Below, one piece after another: positions 43,783-51,795 of a stretch of DNA of 64,000 nt. Each line of letters opens with the position of its first letter. Within the stretch, counting starts at the first letter, position 1. Made by a program: the position numbers and the translations under genes. This DNA is from Methylophilaceae bacterium (GTDB lineage Bacteria > Pseudomonadota > Gammaproteobacteria > Burkholderiales > Methylophilaceae). Below the pieces are notes generated by a model. The model had not been told where the DNA came from. It worked only from the letters and a program-made list of their open reading frames with translations, and did no database searches. The stretch covers positions 26,151-90,150 of the forward strand of contig JAOMKM010000003.1 in the NCBI GenBank assembly GCA_028351715.1, given 5' to 3'.

Positions 43783-43896
43783 ATGGAAGATCCATTATTA
43801 TTCTTTGTTGGTTTCTTTTGTTTTGTACTTGCAATAGTCGGTGCTGTAATGACAGTCCTAGAATTTAGAAACATAGAATTAAAAAACAAAAAATAA
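43783..43896 (+). CDS. small single-pass membrane protein, 37 aa
   Basis: A 37-codon frame two bases after the previous stop, with AAGGA as ribosome site eight bases upstream. It encodes MEDPLLFF, one helix (VGFFCFVLAIVGAVMTVL) and a basic tail. Size and shape resemble the tiny accessory subunits of respiratory or transport complexes, but I cannot name a partner. Tight spacing and the ribosome site support a real gene. Confidence 0.6.
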   Translation: MEDPLLFFVGFFCFVLAIVGAVMTVLEFRNIELKNKK

Positions 43897-44081
43897 ATCC
43901 TAGATTTAAAAAATCTACTTAATATTGATTAAATTTACAGGGAAATATCTATAAATAATTTTTCTAGTATCCAAGATTAATTTTAAGCTGCAGGTTCAGG
44001 TGTTGAATTATCCCTGTTAAAATTTGTTATTATCTACTGAAGTTTATTTAACTAAATAAAAAGGAAGTAGTATTTAATAGA

Positions 44082-44978
44082 ATGAAGCTTAATGTTTATT
44101 ATGATTTGAAGTATGTGCCATGCACATTTGATTTTGCAACTTATTTAGTTTTATGTAATGCAATAAGACAGGATATGAATCTTGATTCCATGGCCGTTAA
44201 TATTATCTGCGGTGAATTTAGAAAAAGAACTGCTAGAGATCACAAAACACTAGACTCCCACAAAAATTGGCGTGTACATAACATTCTAAGTAGATTGCCT
44301 TTCTTGATTCCAGAAGTTACAGATCTGGATATAATTAAAAGATCGATAGATAGAATTGAATTTCCTGCTTTCCCAGGTGGCTACCCTTCAGAAGATACAA
44401 ATGCCAGCCACTTTCCAGTTTCTCCTAAAGCCCTTGAGTATTTTGTGAGTAATAAAGCAATCAATCTAAGGCCTTACAGGGCTTCTGAAGAAGCAAAAAA
44501 ACTAATAAATAGTACTTTCGACGATAACGTCATTACAATCACATTAAGAACTTCAAAACATAATCCAATTAGAAACTCGAATCTAGATGAGTGGTATAAA
44601 GTATCTCAAGAATTAAAAAACTCAAATTTTAGGCCAATTATTATCCCTGACTTTGACGATTATATGAATGAACAAGATTTTGCTAAATACGACTGGGAAA
44701 TATATGCACCTGCCATAATAGATTTGGATTTAAGATTAGCACTTTATGAGAAAGCACATGATAATCTTTGCATTAATAACGGAACTTCAGTGTTATTACA
44801 TTATTCCGATTGTAAATATCGTATGTTTAAAGTAATTTGTGACACAGACTCTACTAATCCTGAATTTTATAAAAAGATTACTGGCCTTGAGTTGGAGGGG
44901 AAATATGAATTTGCTACTTCTGATCAGCACTTTATTTGGGAAGATGATTCTGCCGATATAATTTTAAAGCATCTTTAA
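44082..44978 (+). CDS. glycosyltransferase-like protein of unknown family (paralogue of 53648-54556)
   Basis: A 298-residue protein with no family I can name. It shares long blocks with the 302-residue protein at 53648-54556: the N-terminal IYYDLKFAPTTFDFA-type start, RWRVNHILS-like RVHNILSRL, FDDNVITI, RNSNLDEWYKV and NLCINNG followed by CKYR. The C-terminal half (beta strand, then RPIIIPDFDDY, then ALYEKAHDNLCINNGTS) recalls the nucleotide-sugar half of GT-B glycosyltransferases. No signal peptide or membrane helix is visible. It is the first gene of the accessory island. Role in glycan transfer is inferred from neighbours. Confidence 0.75.
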   Translation: MKLNVYYDLKYVPCTFDFATYLVLCNAIRQDMNLDSMAVNIICGEFRKRTARDHKTLDSHKNWRVHNILSRLPFLIPEVTDLDIIKRSIDRIEFPAFPGGYPSEDTNASHFPVSPKALEYFVSNKAINLRPYRASEEAKKLINSTFDDNVITITLRTSKHNPIRNSNLDEWYKVSQELKNSNFRPIIIPDFDDYMNEQDFAKYDWEIYAPAIIDLDLRLALYEKAHDNLCINNGTSVLLHYSDCKYRMFKVICDTDSTNPEFYKKITGLELEGKYEFATSDQHFIWEDDSADIILKHL

Positions 44979-45099
44979 ATTGATTATTTTAAAGCACTAA
45001 ATATAGAAAACTCTCGTAAAATCCTTCTCCTCAATAATAGGTTCAAATAAGAAATTTTCATTGGTACCCATAGCAAAACAAGACTTGCATAAAGTATTT

Positions 45100-45108
45100 T
45101 GCTATAAT
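45100..45108 (+). promoter_or_regulatory. extended -10 promoter before the radical SAM unit
   Basis: TGCTATAAT at 45100-45108 is a full extended -10 element. I see no good -35 box at the right distance, as is usual for this type. Transcription would start near 45115, about 28 bases before the small ORF at 45143 and about 140 before the radical SAM start. The rest of the gap after 44978 shows nothing else definite. Confidence 0.5.
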
Positions 45109-45142
45109 CGCACGTACTTCAAGCAAACCAAAAGATTGGAGT

Positions 45143-45253
45143 ATGGCTAAAATGGTAGAGACGATAAGAATAAAAATAGGTACGTGTAATGGAGATAATA
45201 ATTGCTCCACACAATGTAGTCCTTCCTATCCTTTTTTTCCAATAGGTATCTAA
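45143..45253 (+). CDS. candidate small Cys-containing peptide before the radical SAM gene
   Basis: A 36-codon frame from ATG 45143 (or 33 codons from ATG 45152, which has the better GGAG spacing) ends four bases before the radical SAM start. The peptide begins MAKMVETIRIKIG and has three Cys (15, 21, 25) in GTCNGDNNCSTQC, then a Pro- and aromatic-rich end (SPSYPFFPIGI). It lies downstream of an extended -10 promoter. It could be a leader peptide, a modified-peptide precursor or a chance frame. Its coding status is not established. Confidence 0.35.
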   Translation: MAKMVETIRIKIGTCNGDNNCSTQCSPSYPFFPIGI

Positions 45254-45257
45254 AACT

Positions 45258-47279
45258 ATGGCAGCGAAAAAACTAATCTATCTTGCAGATCTAACCCATA
45301 AAGGCTTAGTTTTATCCTCTGTCGTATTTCCTCTTTCCATTGGGTTAATTGCTGCTTACTTAATTAATAAGCGTCCAGAAGATTTCGAAATTGAACTATT
45401 TAAATACCCAGACGACCTTAGTTCTGCAATTGAAAAAAGAAAACCAGATGTGGTAGCTTTTGCCAATTATTCATGGAACTTTCATTTGGGATACCAATTC
45501 GCAAAGATAATAAAAAAGCTTTACCCTAAAATAATAACAGTTTTCGGGGGGCCAAATTACGGCCTTGAAAATGAAGAAATTGAAGAATTCTGGAAAACAT
45601 ATAATCTAATCGATTTTTATGTAGTTAAAGAAGGAGAGGAAGCGTTTCTTCAGCTTTTAGAAACCTTACTTTTACACAATTTTTCACCAGAAGAAATTAA
45701 GGCAAATAGGAAAAAGATTTCAAACTGCCATTATGCTGTTGATGGTGAAGTTATTATAGGGGAAAATCTTCCGCGACTGGCTTTAGAGGACATTCCCTCA
45801 CCTTACCTAATGGGTCTGATGGATAAATTCTTTGATGAGAGTTTAGGGCCAATGATTCATACTACTCGTGGTTGTCCTTTTAGCTGTTCTTTTTGCACCG
45901 AAGGAGCACCTTACTACAACATTGTTGAGCAACGAACAGAAACATTAAAACAAGAGCTTCATTATATTGCTAAACGAATACGTGGTCCTAATGATCTATA
46001 TATATCTGATGCTAATTTTGGTATGTTCAAGCAAGATATCCAAAAAGCTGAAATCTTAGTCGGAATGCAGCAGGAATATGATTACCCTAAAAATATTCAC
46101 GTTTCGACAGGAAAAAATCAAAAAGATCGCGTTATTAATATTGCGAAAATGTTAGATGGGGCTTTAAGTATGGCCGCATCACTTCAATCCACTGATCCTA
46201 ATGTACTAGAAAACGTTTCACGGTCAAATATCTCAATTGAAAAGCTAAGTGACGCAGGAAAACTTGCTAACAAAGTTGATGCTGGAACTTACAGTGAGAT
46301 TATTTTAGGTCTTCCCGGTGACAACTTCGAGCGGCATCTCAAAAGCTTAAGAGACTGCGTAGATGCTAATTTCGATAATATCCGAATGTACCAACTAATA
46401 ATGTTGCACCAAACAGAACTCAATACACCCGCAAGTAGAAGAAAATACGCAATAAAATCAAAGCATCGTATTATGCCCCGCTCTTTTGGTCGCTATAGTC
46501 TTTCTGGGAATGACTTTATTGCAGTTGAATCAGAAGAAATATTATACGAACATAACACCCTGCCCTTTGATGATTACATAAGAGCTCGTGAATTAGATTT
46601 TACAGTTGAACTCCTTCATAACGGAAGAGTTTATGAGGAGCTTCAATCATTTTGTGAGATAACTAAGCTGTCATGGTTTGATTTTATTCTTCGTTTTTAT
46701 GAAAATCGACGTAACTATGGAGATGATATTTGCAAAATGTATGATGATTTTAAAGAGGGGCTTACCGACCGTTTATGGAGCACCAGAGAGCAGCTCGAGA
46801 CTCATGCAACTAATAATATTGAGCACCTAATTTCGGACGAAAAAGGTACTAATGAGATGTCAATGGGGAAAGCTACTGGCTTTATGGTTTTGTTCGAGAA
46901 AATAAATGGCATCCTATTTAACGAAATGAAGAGTTGGCTTTCTGAATTAAATATATTAGATTCCGAGTCCGAGAAATACCTAGATGAATCATGCCGTTTT
47001 AGTCACTTGCGTAAAATTAACTTAATGGGTAATGAAAATGAATTTATAGAGAGTTTTAATTTTGATTTTAAAGCGCTTGAACAATCTGGGTTTAAACTAT
47101 TAGCTAAAGAAATAAAACTAAAATCACCTACAAAATTTAAAATAACACATTCCTTTCAGCAACATAAAAAAATCAATTCTTACATTAAGGAATTTGGGAG
47201 GTTACATGATGGCTTGGGAAAAATGTTAATGCGCTACCCACATGTTCATAGAATATTCCGTCAAGTACAATCAGCTTAG
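45258..47279 (+). CDS. B12-binding domain radical SAM enzyme
   Basis: A 673-residue radical S-adenosylmethionine protein. The N-terminal 150 residues form a cobalamin-binding-type Rossmann domain (SIGLIAAYLI, PDVVAFANYSW, ITVFGGPNYG, VVKEGEEAFLQLL). The iron-sulfur motif is TRGCPFSCSFC, with Cys206, Cys210 and Cys213. A long C-terminal region of about 300 residues has no motif I recognise. Related proteins occur in surface-polysaccharide islands of marine bacteria; their substrates are mostly unknown. It could methylate or rearrange a sugar, lipid or peptide. The neighbouring methyltransferases fit a modification role. Confidence 0.88.
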   Translation: MAAKKLIYLADLTHKGLVLSSVVFPLSIGLIAAYLINKRPEDFEIELFKYPDDLSSAIEKRKPDVVAFANYSWNFHLGYQFAKIIKKLYPKIITVFGGPNYGLENEEIEEFWKTYNLIDFYVVKEGEEAFLQLLETLLLHNFSPEEIKANRKKISNCHYAVDGEVIIGENLPRLALEDIPSPYLMGLMDKFFDESLGPMIHTTRGCPFSCSFCTEGAPYYNIVEQRTETLKQELHYIAKRIRGPNDLYISDANFGMFKQDIQKAEILVGMQQEYDYPKNIHVSTGKNQKDRVINIAKMLDGALSMAASLQSTDPNVLENVSRSNISIEKLSDAGKLANKVDAGTYSEIILGLPGDNFERHLKSLRDCVDANFDNIRMYQLIMLHQTELNTPASRRKYAIKSKHRIMPRSFGRYSLSGNDFIAVESEEILYEHNTLPFDDYIRARELDFTVELLHNGRVYEELQSFCEITKLSWFDFILRFYENRRNYGDDICKMYDDFKEGLTDRLWSTREQLETHATNNIEHLISDEKGTNEMSMGKATGFMVLFEKINGILFNEMKSWLSELNILDSESEKYLDESCRFSHLRKINLMGNENEFIESFNFDFKALEQSGFKLLAKEIKLKSPTKFKITHSFQQHKKINSYIKEFGRLHDGLGKMLMRYPHVHRIFRQVQSA

Positions 47280-47284
47280 TTAAT

Positions 47285-48460
47285 TTAAAAAACACTAGTT
47301 AAGCCATAAATTCGCCTTGGTTCGTAATTCAATATTTTTTTTATTAATACTCGTGAACTATCTAGAGCAGTTATCAACATAATAGAATCATTTATATCAT
47401 CACCCGAAAATTTTTCAATTCTTGGAGAAATATAAGGAAGATACTTGCCAGTTCTTTCATCATTATCATCATAAATTTTTGAGACCCACTCCAAATTAGA
47501 TTTCATATGATAAGCCAGTATTGGAAGCATTTGAGCGGCCCCAAGTCCAATAACTTGCTCGTCAAACATTCGAATTTGATTTAAAGATTCTTGGAGTTGG
47601 TTTTTGTAAACATTAAAGTTATCAGTGATCACTTTTTCTGAAATTAAGTTGAAAGTTTGTAAAGGCATTCTTTCTTTAATAATTTTACTATTTTTTCTAA
47701 ACCAATATAATGAGCTGCCGCCCCAAAGATGATAATTATATTTATTCCCTATAAATTCGCAACCAATTCGCTCTATAAGGAATCTCATTGATGAATATGA
47801 GAAATACTGTAAATGCTGATGAAAAACCTGATCAAATCTTCTCTGTTTGATTGTAGATTCAAGGCTAGGTACTTCTATAAAAAATAAGCAGTCATCAGAA
47901 GCTAAATCAACTAATTTAATAAATTCCTCATATATCCCATCGATGTGTTCAAAGGTATGTGATGAAACAATTAGGTCTGGCTTTGTATTAAAATCTGTTT
48001 TATCTAATTCGCTTATAAACTTTCCTAGTATGGATATTTTATCGTCACCTTTGAAATTTTTACCTTTCCAAACTGGATCTATTCCGGTCAAATTTTTTGC
48101 TTTATTAGATAATTTATTAATTAGATATACATCATTACACCCAACTTCTAAGACCTGATTAAAAATATTATTTCCAATGACACTCTCTATTGTTTGGTAT
48201 AAAAAGTTATTTGAACAAATAGAAAGATTGCTTCCTGATGTCCTATGAGTATAGCTATCATCGTAGACAACACCTGGATCTAATACATTTTTTAATTGGC
48301 CGTGGCCACAATTTCTACAATAATTAAGACCCTGGTCATACAAATTATTTTCTAGGTCTTTTTCCCTAAGATATAAGCCAGTTAATGGCAATTTTGGCAT
48401 CTCGATCAATTCAATTAAATCATTTTTTGAGCAGATATTACAAGTGACCTTAGTTTTCAT
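47285..48460 (-). CDS. zinc-binding SAM-dependent C-methyltransferase (NDP-sugar type)
   Basis: A 391-residue enzyme with the three-part layout of sugar C-methyltransferases such as TylCIII/NovU. There is an N-terminal zinc site with CNIC and CRNC pairs, a central SAM domain with LEVGCNDVYL and SSHTFEHIDGIYEEF, and a C-terminal Rossmann-like domain starting VIGLGAAQMLPIL. In known members the substrate is a 4-keto NDP-deoxysugar. It lies on the minus strand, convergent with the radical SAM gene and six bases from it. Confidence 0.88.
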   Translation of the reverse strand: MKTKVTCNICSKNDLIELIEMPKLPLTGLYLREKDLENNLYDQGLNYCRNCGHGQLKNVLDPGVVYDDSYTHRTSGSNLSICSNNFLYQTIESVIGNNIFNQVLEVGCNDVYLINKLSNKAKNLTGIDPVWKGKNFKGDDKISILGKFISELDKTDFNTKPDLIVSSHTFEHIDGIYEEFIKLVDLASDDCLFFIEVPSLESTIKQRRFDQVFHQHLQYFSYSSMRFLIERIGCEFIGNKYNYHLWGGSSLYWFRKNSKIIKERMPLQTFNLISEKVITDNFNVYKNQLQESLNQIRMFDEQVIGLGAAQMLPILAYHMKSNLEWVSKIYDDNDERTGKYLPYISPRIEKFSGDDINDSIMLITALDSSRVLIKKILNYEPRRIYGLTSVF

Positions 48461-48755
48461 TGGATACCCTCAATGTCTTCAAAGAAATAATCAACAGCGT
48501 ATGCCATGAATGTTTTTCGCATTGATTGATAAATGAATTTTATAATAGTTTTTTAAGGTATGGATGTATATCATACAAGCGGCATTCTATGTCACTCAAA
48601 CAAAGATTGCAATAACGGTCTATCGCGAAATAGTGCTTTAAAAATTTTGATCTACTATATTTGACTAACCTTATATATATTAAAAAAAAATGATCAACTG
48701 ATCTAAACTTGTTAGGGGTATAGCCATATTGTAAGAATTTAAATTGTTTGAAGTT

Positions 48756-48764
48756 TGCGATAAT
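48756..48764 (+). promoter_or_regulatory. extended -10 promoter before the FkbM-type gene
   Basis: The 344-base gap between the minus-strand methyltransferase and the gene at 48805 holds TGCGATAAT (48756-48764), an extended -10 element one base from the TGnTATAAT consensus. Transcription would start near 48771. The rest of the gap is AT-rich with no convincing gene, hairpin or repeat, and any promoter for the divergent minus-strand gene was not clear to me. Confidence 0.4.
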
Positions 48765-48804
48765 GATAAGATGGCACTTGATAAATTAGTAGCTTAAAAT
48801 CATT

Positions 48805-49704
48805 ATGGACTTAACACCATTCCTCGACAGAATAGATGATATCTACAAAAATACAGATGCAGCAGAAATAAAAAGTCAAATCAATGAATTAGATGAAGGG
48901 CTTAGGAATTTAACAAGAACGGTTCCTGTTCATCCAACTGAACTTCAATGGATAAAAGTTAAGCTAGGTTTTATAGAAGAATTTAGCTTTCCAGTATTAA
49001 AACAAGGTAAGACATCAACATTAGAGTTGTTTTGTGCCCCTGATTTAGTTTTATTTTTGTCTTATTATAAAAATAAAATGTCTAAAAATATTTTTATTGA
49101 TATTGGAGCTAATATCGGTCTTCATACTCTTGTGGCAAGACGATGTGGTTTAAAGACTTTTTCATTTGAGCCCGATCATGATACCTACTCAATTGGAAAG
49201 CTATTTCTAGAAAAAAATTCTTGTGGAATGAAATTTGTAGATAGTACTTCAATTTCAAAAAATCATAACTTTTCTATTGAATCAAGTTATATTGAAGCTG
49301 CAGCAACAGAAGGCTTTGGTGAGCAAACCTTTGTAAGATTTTTAGATAACCCCACCGGGAATCATGTTAAGGGATACAAAAAAAATATTTATGGCAATGT
49401 GGAAGAGAAGATAGTCAAGACCATAGATATTAATAGCTTTATAAATAAGTCCTTCACAGCCAAAATAGATGCTGAAGGTGCAGATGCCATTATATTAAAC
49501 AGATTAATAAGCAACCCAAATTTTTACAATTATTCTAATGCCATTCATTTATGTGACTGGAGAGATGAGACACGTATTGATATGTATGAAAGCATTAAAA
49601 ACATTAAAGCGGAAGTTAAAGATGGTATTGGTGGAAACAGAATAGACTCCTTGATTGATACTCCTGCTAATAAATCGTACGATTTTGTTTCAATCTTATC
49701 CTAA
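48805..49704 (+). CDS. FkbM-family methyltransferase
   Basis: A 299-residue SAM-dependent methyltransferase with NIFIDIGANIGLHTLVA (SAM motif I) and FSFEPDHDTYSIGKLF, then TIDINSFI and AKIDAEGADAIIL, which are typical of the FkbM family. Members O-methylate sugars, glycolipids or peptides. The N-terminal 100 residues are an extension not needed for the fold. It has its own promoter and is followed 14 bases later by the aminotransferase gene. Confidence 0.85.
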   Translation: MDLTPFLDRIDDIYKNTDAAEIKSQINELDEGLRNLTRTVPVHPTELQWIKVKLGFIEEFSFPVLKQGKTSTLELFCAPDLVLFLSYYKNKMSKNIFIDIGANIGLHTLVARRCGLKTFSFEPDHDTYSIGKLFLEKNSCGMKFVDSTSISKNHNFSIESSYIEAAATEGFGEQTFVRFLDNPTGNHVKGYKKNIYGNVEEKIVKTIDINSFINKSFTAKIDAEGADAIILNRLISNPNFYNYSNAIHLCDWRDETRIDMYESIKNIKAEVKDGIGGNRIDSLIDTPANKSYDFVSILS

Positions 49705-49718
49705 CAAAGAGTCAGTGA

Positions 49719-50882
49719 ATGAATAAATTTTCAAAAATATCAGAAAACCTTATTGGCCAAAAAATGTTCCAAATTTTGGCTCAAGCAAAGGAGCTTGAAA
49801 GGCAAGGTAAGGATGTTATTCATTTTGAAATCGGTGATCCTGATTACAAAACTCCACAAAACATAAAGGATGCTGGTTGCAAAGCAATACAGGATGACCA
49901 TACTCATTACACTATTTCTCAGGGCCTTGAAGAATTTAGGTATGAAGCGAGTAAAAAAATAAGTATCTCTAGAAATTTTTTACCTTCAGTGGAGCAAATC
50001 CTGGTGACCCCTGGGGCGAATATTCAGATTTATTTAACATTGTTAGCTGTTGCAGACCCTGGAGACGAAATAATAATTACAGACCCATGCTTTGTGAGTT
50101 ACGTTTCAATCATAAACTTATGTAATTTAGTGCCTATTAAAGTCCCTCTTCTTGAAGAAAATAATTTTAGGTTGTCACCTGATGATTTAAAGAATGCAAT
50201 TACCAAAAAAACAAAGTTAATTATTATAAATTCACCAAATAATCCAACTGGCTCTGTTATCAAAAAAGATGAGATGAAATCTATTTATGAGATTGCTGAA
50301 AAAAATGACATTTATATACTAAGTGATGAAGTGTATTCACGGATGGTCTTCGAAAAAGGTGAGTTCCTATCACCATCGTCATTTGATCGCTGCAACGAAA
50401 GAGTTATTGTTGCACATTCATTTAGCAAGTCTCATGCCATGACTGGCTGGAGGATAGGTGCCGTGATGGGACCAAAAGAACTAATAAGAAGAATGACTTT
50501 AATTCTAGAAACTATTACGTCGTGTGTTTCACCTTTTATACAAATTGCAGCTATTGAGGCGCTGACCGGGCCTCACCCTGAGGTAGATAAGATGATAAAT
50601 ACTTTAATGCATTCAAGAAATACTCTAGTCTCAGGTTTAAATTCAATAGAAGGTATTAGTTGTCTCAGTCCTGGGGGCTCATTCTATGCATTTCCTAATG
50701 TCTCTGAATTAAAAATGAATGGGTTAGAATTTTCTGATTATCTTTTAAAAGAATCTTTTATAGCAACATGTCCAGGAGCTCATTTCGGTGACGCTGGGAA
50801 AAATTATGTTAGATTTTGTTTTGCCACACCAGAAATAAAAATTCGGGAAGCAATAGATAGAATGAGGCTTCTTTTTAATTAA
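49719..50882 (+). CDS. class I/II pyridoxal-phosphate aminotransferase
   Basis: A 387-residue fold-type I aminotransferase, similar in layout to aspartate/aromatic aminotransferases. Recognisable parts are DVIHFEIGDPDYKTP, LVTPGANIQIYL, NSPNNPTGSVI, LSDEVYSRMVF and the PLP-lysine segment HSFSKSHAMTGWRIG. It is not of the DegT/sugar type, so its substrate is more likely a 2-oxo acid or amino acid. Its place beside an SDR and an acetolactate-synthase-like enzyme suggests it feeds or removes a 2-oxo acid in the same route. Confidence 0.9.
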   Translation: MNKFSKISENLIGQKMFQILAQAKELERQGKDVIHFEIGDPDYKTPQNIKDAGCKAIQDDHTHYTISQGLEEFRYEASKKISISRNFLPSVEQILVTPGANIQIYLTLLAVADPGDEIIITDPCFVSYVSIINLCNLVPIKVPLLEENNFRLSPDDLKNAITKKTKLIIINSPNNPTGSVIKKDEMKSIYEIAEKNDIYILSDEVYSRMVFEKGEFLSPSSFDRCNERVIVAHSFSKSHAMTGWRIGAVMGPKELIRRMTLILETITSCVSPFIQIAAIEALTGPHPEVDKMINTLMHSRNTLVSGLNSIEGISCLSPGGSFYAFPNVSELKMNGLEFSDYLLKESFIATCPGAHFGDAGKNYVRFCFATPEIKIREAIDRMRLLFN

Positions 50883-50997
50883 ACCTTAAATATTAAATTG
50901 CTTTATAAAAAAAATTCTTGGCTGCAATAAACTGATAGACATTACTAAATGACTGTTATTATTATTTTAATTGAGTAATTGTAACCTGAAGGATTTT

Positions 50998-51786
50998 ATG
51001 GACTTAAATATTCAAAATAAATGGGCATTAATTACTGGGGGTGCAAATGGCATCGGCGAGGAGATATCATGCCAGTTAGCAAAAGAAGGCGTCCATATTG
51101 TAGTAACTTCTCGCTCCGAAAAACCAATCAAAAATTTACAGAAGAAGCTTGCACATTTAAACGTTGAAGTTCATGGCATCATAGTAGACTTTTTAGAACC
51201 AAATTGGATAGATAATTTTAAGCATAAAATAAGTAAATTTTCAATCTCAATTCTAATAAACAATGCTGGACATAACCTAAATGTTAACGACCCTTATTGT
51301 TCTATAGATGATTGGCACAAAGTAATGGAATTAAATTTTTATTCTGCTGTAAATCTATGCAATCTATTAATTCCAAAAATGAAAGATAATCAATGGGGTA
51401 GAATCATTAATATAACCTCATGTGCGGGACTAGAAAATAGTGGTCCAGTTACGTATTCTGTTTCTAAATCCTCGTTGACTGTATATACAAGAACAATGGG
51501 AAGAATTCTTGCAACGGAGGGTGGTCATGTAGTTATGTCAGCCATATATCCGGGTGTTATAGTAACTGATGGTGGTCACTGGGATAATGTTCTGAAAAAC
51601 AACCCATCGCATGCTAAAAAATATTTAGATGAAAGATGTCCACTTAAAAGATTTGGATTAGTGAGTGAAATAGCTCCTGTTGTTGTTTTCCAATGCTCTG
51701 ATCTAGCATCATTTTCTCATGGAGCAATAATTCCAGTTGATGGTGGACAGTCACGCCATTACAGTTCCTTTAATTATCTTTCATAA
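50998..51786 (+). CDS. short-chain dehydrogenase/reductase (paralogue of 60016-60789)
   Basis: A 262-residue classical SDR. It has the NAD(P) motif LITGGANGIGEEI, INNAGHNLN, the catalytic Ser in ITSCAG and YSVSK as the Tyr-Lys pair. ATG 50998 is preferred over TTG 50971 because GAAGGA lies seven bases before it and MDLNIQNKWALI matches the start of the paralogue at 60016. Each of these two SDRs is followed directly by a thiamine-diphosphate enzyme, which suggests duplicated use of a paired SDR and ThDP step. Confidence 0.93.
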   Translation: MDLNIQNKWALITGGANGIGEEISCQLAKEGVHIVVTSRSEKPIKNLQKKLAHLNVEVHGIIVDFLEPNWIDNFKHKISKFSISILINNAGHNLNVNDPYCSIDDWHKVMELNFYSAVNLCNLLIPKMKDNQWGRIINITSCAGLENSGPVTYSVSKSSLTVYTRTMGRILATEGGHVVMSAIYPGVIVTDGGHWDNVLKNNPSHAKKYLDERCPLKRFGLVSEIAPVVVFQCSDLASFSHGAIIPVDGGQSRHYSSFNYLS

Positions 51787-51795
51787 ATAATAATA

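Noticed and set aside
48771-48797. Eight-codon frame just before the FkbM-type gene, and a similar ten-codon frame at 55398-55430 before the RmlB-like gene
   Set aside because: Both are too short to judge and frames of this size occur by chance in AT-rich DNA. The second ends directly at the GTG start and could help coupling, but nothing more supports it.
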